Source of the DNA: Candidatus Hydrothermarchaeota archaeon
GTDB taxonomy: Archaea > Hydrothermarchaeota > Hydrothermarchaeia > Hydrothermarchaeales > WAQR01
NCBI GenBank assembly: GCA_015520145.1
Contig: WAQR01000161.1
Span: 1 to 7,008 of the forward strand
DNA: 7,008 nucleotides
Direction: 5' to 3'
A model generated the notes under the pieces. The model made no database searches, had not been told where the DNA came from, and was given only the letters and a program-made list of their open reading frames with translations. The position numbers were made by a program, and so were the translations under genes. Positions 4,497 through 7,008 of the stretch are shown piece by piece. Numbering within the stretch: the first letter of the stretch is position 1; every line of letters starts with the position of its first letter.

Positions 4497-7008
4497 ATGA
4501 AGGCTCTTAATTATGATGTATCATCGGGATATCAAACCGGTTATTTAAAGTCAAATGAATCGAAAATTAACTCTTTCTTAGATATTCCACTGGATAGATT
4601 ATATAATCGCCTCTGTTCGTTTCACCTCGAAATTTCTGGCGGATCTATTACCACCCTTCCTTGTGATCCTGTCCTGTCAGTCTATGAGAACCTCATTATG
4701 AGAGGTATCCCTACATTCTGCTCATTATTTGTTGAGGAAAATCTTATAAAAATACCCTATCTACCAATCAAAATAAACAAGGAAACAAAAGCAGGGACAA
4801 TAGGTTTTATATCTGAAAAAACAGATAGGAAAACTGCTATCGAATGGTACAAGTCCCTTGGCGAGTCACTTATTCTCATTGATCCAAGGGTAAAGACCTC
4901 TCAGTTTGAGGGTTTTGATTCAAATGAAGAGAGGTCTTTTCTTCAAAAAGTAGTTCCAAGACATCTTGGCGAATATACTATCCAGTTAATTGAGCCACAA
5001 AGGGAGATAAATACGGTCTCTTATTCACCCATCTTTTGTGACCAGCGGATTGATTTTACCATAGATATCCCAGAATCTAAAAAACCGTTTTATGGTGCAG
5101 TAATTGAGATCGACGGCATTCAACACGCTAAAAATAAACAAAGGGCTTTAGATTCACACAGAGACGTATTTTTGAAAAATGAAGGATTTGATGTCATCAG
5201 ACTTAAAACGGATGAACTAAAAAAAGAAGATTGTGAACGACTCAAAGATCTCAAGGTTCAACTTAATCGAAGACCATATTTTAAACTTGCAAAACAAAAT
5301 TTTAAAGATCCTTTATGGAACCATGAGATCGGTAAGGCTGCCCTTCAGTTCACGTTAACTCCATTTATCATTGCCAGATACCAATACACCCTTCTACAGT
5401 TGTTAAAAAAGAATCTGCTCGAACTTACAAGTGAGAGATGGAACATTGCCGTGTTAGAGCAGGACGTTCCATTCGCCTATCTCGCAACTTTGGACTTTCT
5501 AGAGTCACTTGAAAATCTCTTAAAACTCAGGGGACAGGATTTCAAGTTACCAGAGATCAACCTCAAGGTTTATTGTACACCAGAATTTAAGGAATTCTAT
5601 GACTTTTCAGATAATCAAAATGAGAGAGTAAAATATGGAAGGCTGTCTATTGATGCACTAAAAGGCGAAAAAGATGTCTTCGATGTAGTAATCGATGCAT
5701 CGATCCTTCAAAGAAAAAGTTTGACCCATTTCCCTAAAAAAGAACTTTATCCAATAGTCTCGGAAAATGGAACAATCGTGCGGATTCGTTCAAGCCATCA
5801 TGTAATCTCTGCCAGAAAAGTCTCATCAAATGATCCAATAGATTACCGTGTCACTGATAAAGATCGATCCACTCTTAAGTTCTTTCTACAAAATCTTTTC
5901 AGAAAAGAAGATTTCCGTGAGGGACAGGTTGAGATTATATCCAAGGCATTGAGGCGGGAAGATGTTATTGCACTTTTGCCAACTGGTGCAGGGAAATCGA
6001 TTTGTTACCAGCTCTCAGCCTTATTGCAGCCAGGAATTACATTAGTGATTGATCCACTGCGCTCTTTGATGCTTGATCAAGCTGAGAACTTAAAGGACGT
6101 TGGCATTGATCTACTTGAGTTTATCAATAGTGAAATGACACCAAAAGAGAGAGAAAGGGCAGAAGAGAATCTCTCAAAAGGAAAGTATCTATTTGTTTTC
6201 ATTGCTCCAGAACGTCTTCAAATAAAAAAATTCCGCCACATACTCACTGAGCTCACCGCCGGGAACTTGATAAGTTATATAGTTATTGACGAGGCACATT
6301 GTGTATCCGAATGGGGGCATGACTTCCGGACATCTTATTTAAATATCGGACGGATATCTAAAGAATACTGCAAGTATAAAGGTGTACCTCCTCCAATTCT
6401 TGCATTGACCGGTACCGCTTCATATGCGGTTTTAACGGATGTAAAAAGAGAGATAGGAGTCATTGAAAGCGACGCTGTTGTTTCTCCTACATCTTTCGAC
6501 CGGCCGGAGCTAAAATTTGAAGTGATTAAGGTCCCTTCAAAACAGAAAAAAGTTCAACTTAACACAATAATTGAAGGGCTATCCTCGAAATTCGATATTC
6601 AAAAAGAAGCACTATTTCAGGATTTGGGACAGGACTCTTATTCTGGTTTGGTTTTTTGTCCACATGTCAATGGTAAATATGGTGTGTTGGAGGTTGCTTC
6701 AGCACTTAAAAACCGGTTCGACATAGACGTGGAGTTCTACAGTGGCAAAAAACCACGAGGGCTTGAATTAGATAATAGAGGATGGGACGTGAAGAAAAGA
6801 GAAACACAAAGAGACTTTAAAGATAATAAGTTCCCTCTGCTGGTTTCAACAAAGGCATTTGGAATGGGAATCGACAAGCCAAATATCCGCTATACGATTC
6901 ACTATGGTATCCCTCATAGTATTGAAGCTTTTTATCAGGAAGCAGGCAGGGCCGGCAGAAACAGGAAAGACTCCTACTGTACAATTATCTTCTCAGATGA
7001 CAGCAGGG
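4497..7008 (+). CDS. DUF559/Vsr-like nuclease fused to RecQ-type helicase, C-terminus beyond window
   Basis: The frame is open for 837 codons and continues past the right edge. ATG 4497 is the first start after an in-frame stop at 4407. Residues ~170-250 hold a restriction-endonuclease-fold domain of the DUF559/Vsr type. Asp186 lies in RIDFTID, and VIEIDGIQH gives Glu204, Asp206, Gln209 and His210. The sequence then continues to a conserved-looking RDVFLKNEGFDVIRL. Residues ~255-460 are unrecognised and include FDVVIDASILQR. The RecQ superfamily 2 core follows: FREGQ (Q-motif, Gln477), LPTGAGKS (Walker A, Lys500), DEAHCVSEWGHDFR (Walker B, Asp598), LTGTAS (motif III, 637-642), STKAFGMGIDKPN (motif V) and QEAGRAGR (motif VI, 814-821). 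Expected activity is ATP-driven DNA unwinding coupled to DNA cleavage. The fusion, plus nearby toxin-antitoxin and HEPN genes, points to defence against foreign DNA, but this is inference. RecQ zinc-binding and winged-helix domains, if present, would lie beyond the window. It is far too long already to be a housekeeping RecQ. Confidence 0.85.
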   Translation, partial: MKALNYDVSSGYQTGYLKSNESKINSFLDIPLDRLYNRLCSFHLEISGGSITTLPCDPVLSVYENLIMRGIPTFCSLFVEENLIKIPYLPIKINKETKAGTIGFISEKTDRKTAIEWYKSLGESLILIDPRVKTSQFEGFDSNEERSFLQKVVPRHLGEYTIQLIEPQREINTVSYSPIFCDQRIDFTIDIPESKKPFYGAVIEIDGIQHAKNKQRALDSHRDVFLKNEGFDVIRLKTDELKKEDCERLKDLKVQLNRRPYFKLAKQNFKDPLWNHEIGKAALQFTLTPFIIARYQYTLLQLLKKNLLELTSERWNIAVLEQDVPFAYLATLDFLESLENLLKLRGQDFKLPEINLKVYCTPEFKEFYDFSDNQNERVKYGRLSIDALKGEKDVFDVVIDASILQRKSLTHFPKKELYPIVSENGTIVRIRSSHHVISARKVSSNDPIDYRVTDKDRSTLKFFLQNLFRKEDFREGQVEIISKALRREDVIALLPTGAGKSICYQLSALLQPGITLVIDPLRSLMLDQAENLKDVGIDLLEFINSEMTPKERERAEENLSKGKYLFVFIAPERLQIKKFRHILTELTAGNLISYIVIDEAHCVSEWGHDFRTSYLNIGRISKEYCKYKGVPPPILALTGTASYAVLTDVKREIGVIESDAVVSPTSFDRPELKFEVIKVPSKQKKVQLNTIIEGLSSKFDIQKEALFQDLGQDSYSGLVFCPHVNGKYGVLEVASALKNRFDIDVEFYSGKKPRGLELDNRGWDVKKRETQRDFKDNKFPLLVSTKAFGMGIDKPNIRYTIHYGIPHSIEAFYQEAGRAGRNRKDSYCTIIFSDDSR

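Noticed and set aside
4497..7008. Housekeeping RecQ DNA-repair helicase
   Set aside because: The canonical enzyme begins with the helicase core. Here about 470 residues, including a nuclease-type motif, precede it, so this is a different architecture.

Overview
The window looks like a euryarchaeal chromosome segment, most likely from a methanogen or ANME-type relative in the Methanosarcinales. Four things support this: archaeal BRE/TATA promoter elements at archaeal spacing, a GAGGTGA ribosome-binding site, a DUF2101-like membrane protein, and a NosD-like beta-helix surface protein with a C-terminal CGP anchor. The exact taxon is inference. No rRNA, tRNA, CRISPR array or intact insertion sequence was seen.

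The left part (1-2880) is ordinary-looking archaeal content. A membrane protein gene runs off the left edge on the minus strand. After a 177-base spacer, two plus-strand genes follow 11 bases apart: a secreted right-handed beta-helix protein with a poorly formed signal peptide, and a TPR protein. The last ~150 residues of the TPR protein are much richer in G+C than its TPR half and belong to no family I recognise, so that gene looks chimeric. A T-rich stretch near 2971 probably ends this transcript.

The right part (3032-7008) reads as a defence or accessory island. On the minus strand lies a compact toxin-antitoxin operon: a UPF0175 antitoxin and a DUF3368 PIN-domain toxin overlapping by four bases. 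Upstream of it are a 33-codon ORF and a 44-base relic of a second UPF0175 gene. On the plus strand is a HEPN-like gene carrying an R-x4-H RNase motif. It is broken by what appears to be one extra T in a T run at 4167-4171. Last comes a large gene with its own promoter that leaves the window at the right edge. It encodes an N-terminal DUF559/Vsr-like nuclease domain, an uncharacterised middle region, and a RecQ-type superfamily 2 helicase core.

The nuclease-RecQ fusion is the most interesting item. Its domain pairing and its neighbourhood of toxin-antitoxin and HEPN genes and remnants suggest a DNA-targeting anti-mobile-element system. The function is inferred, and its C-terminus and downstream partners lie outside the window.
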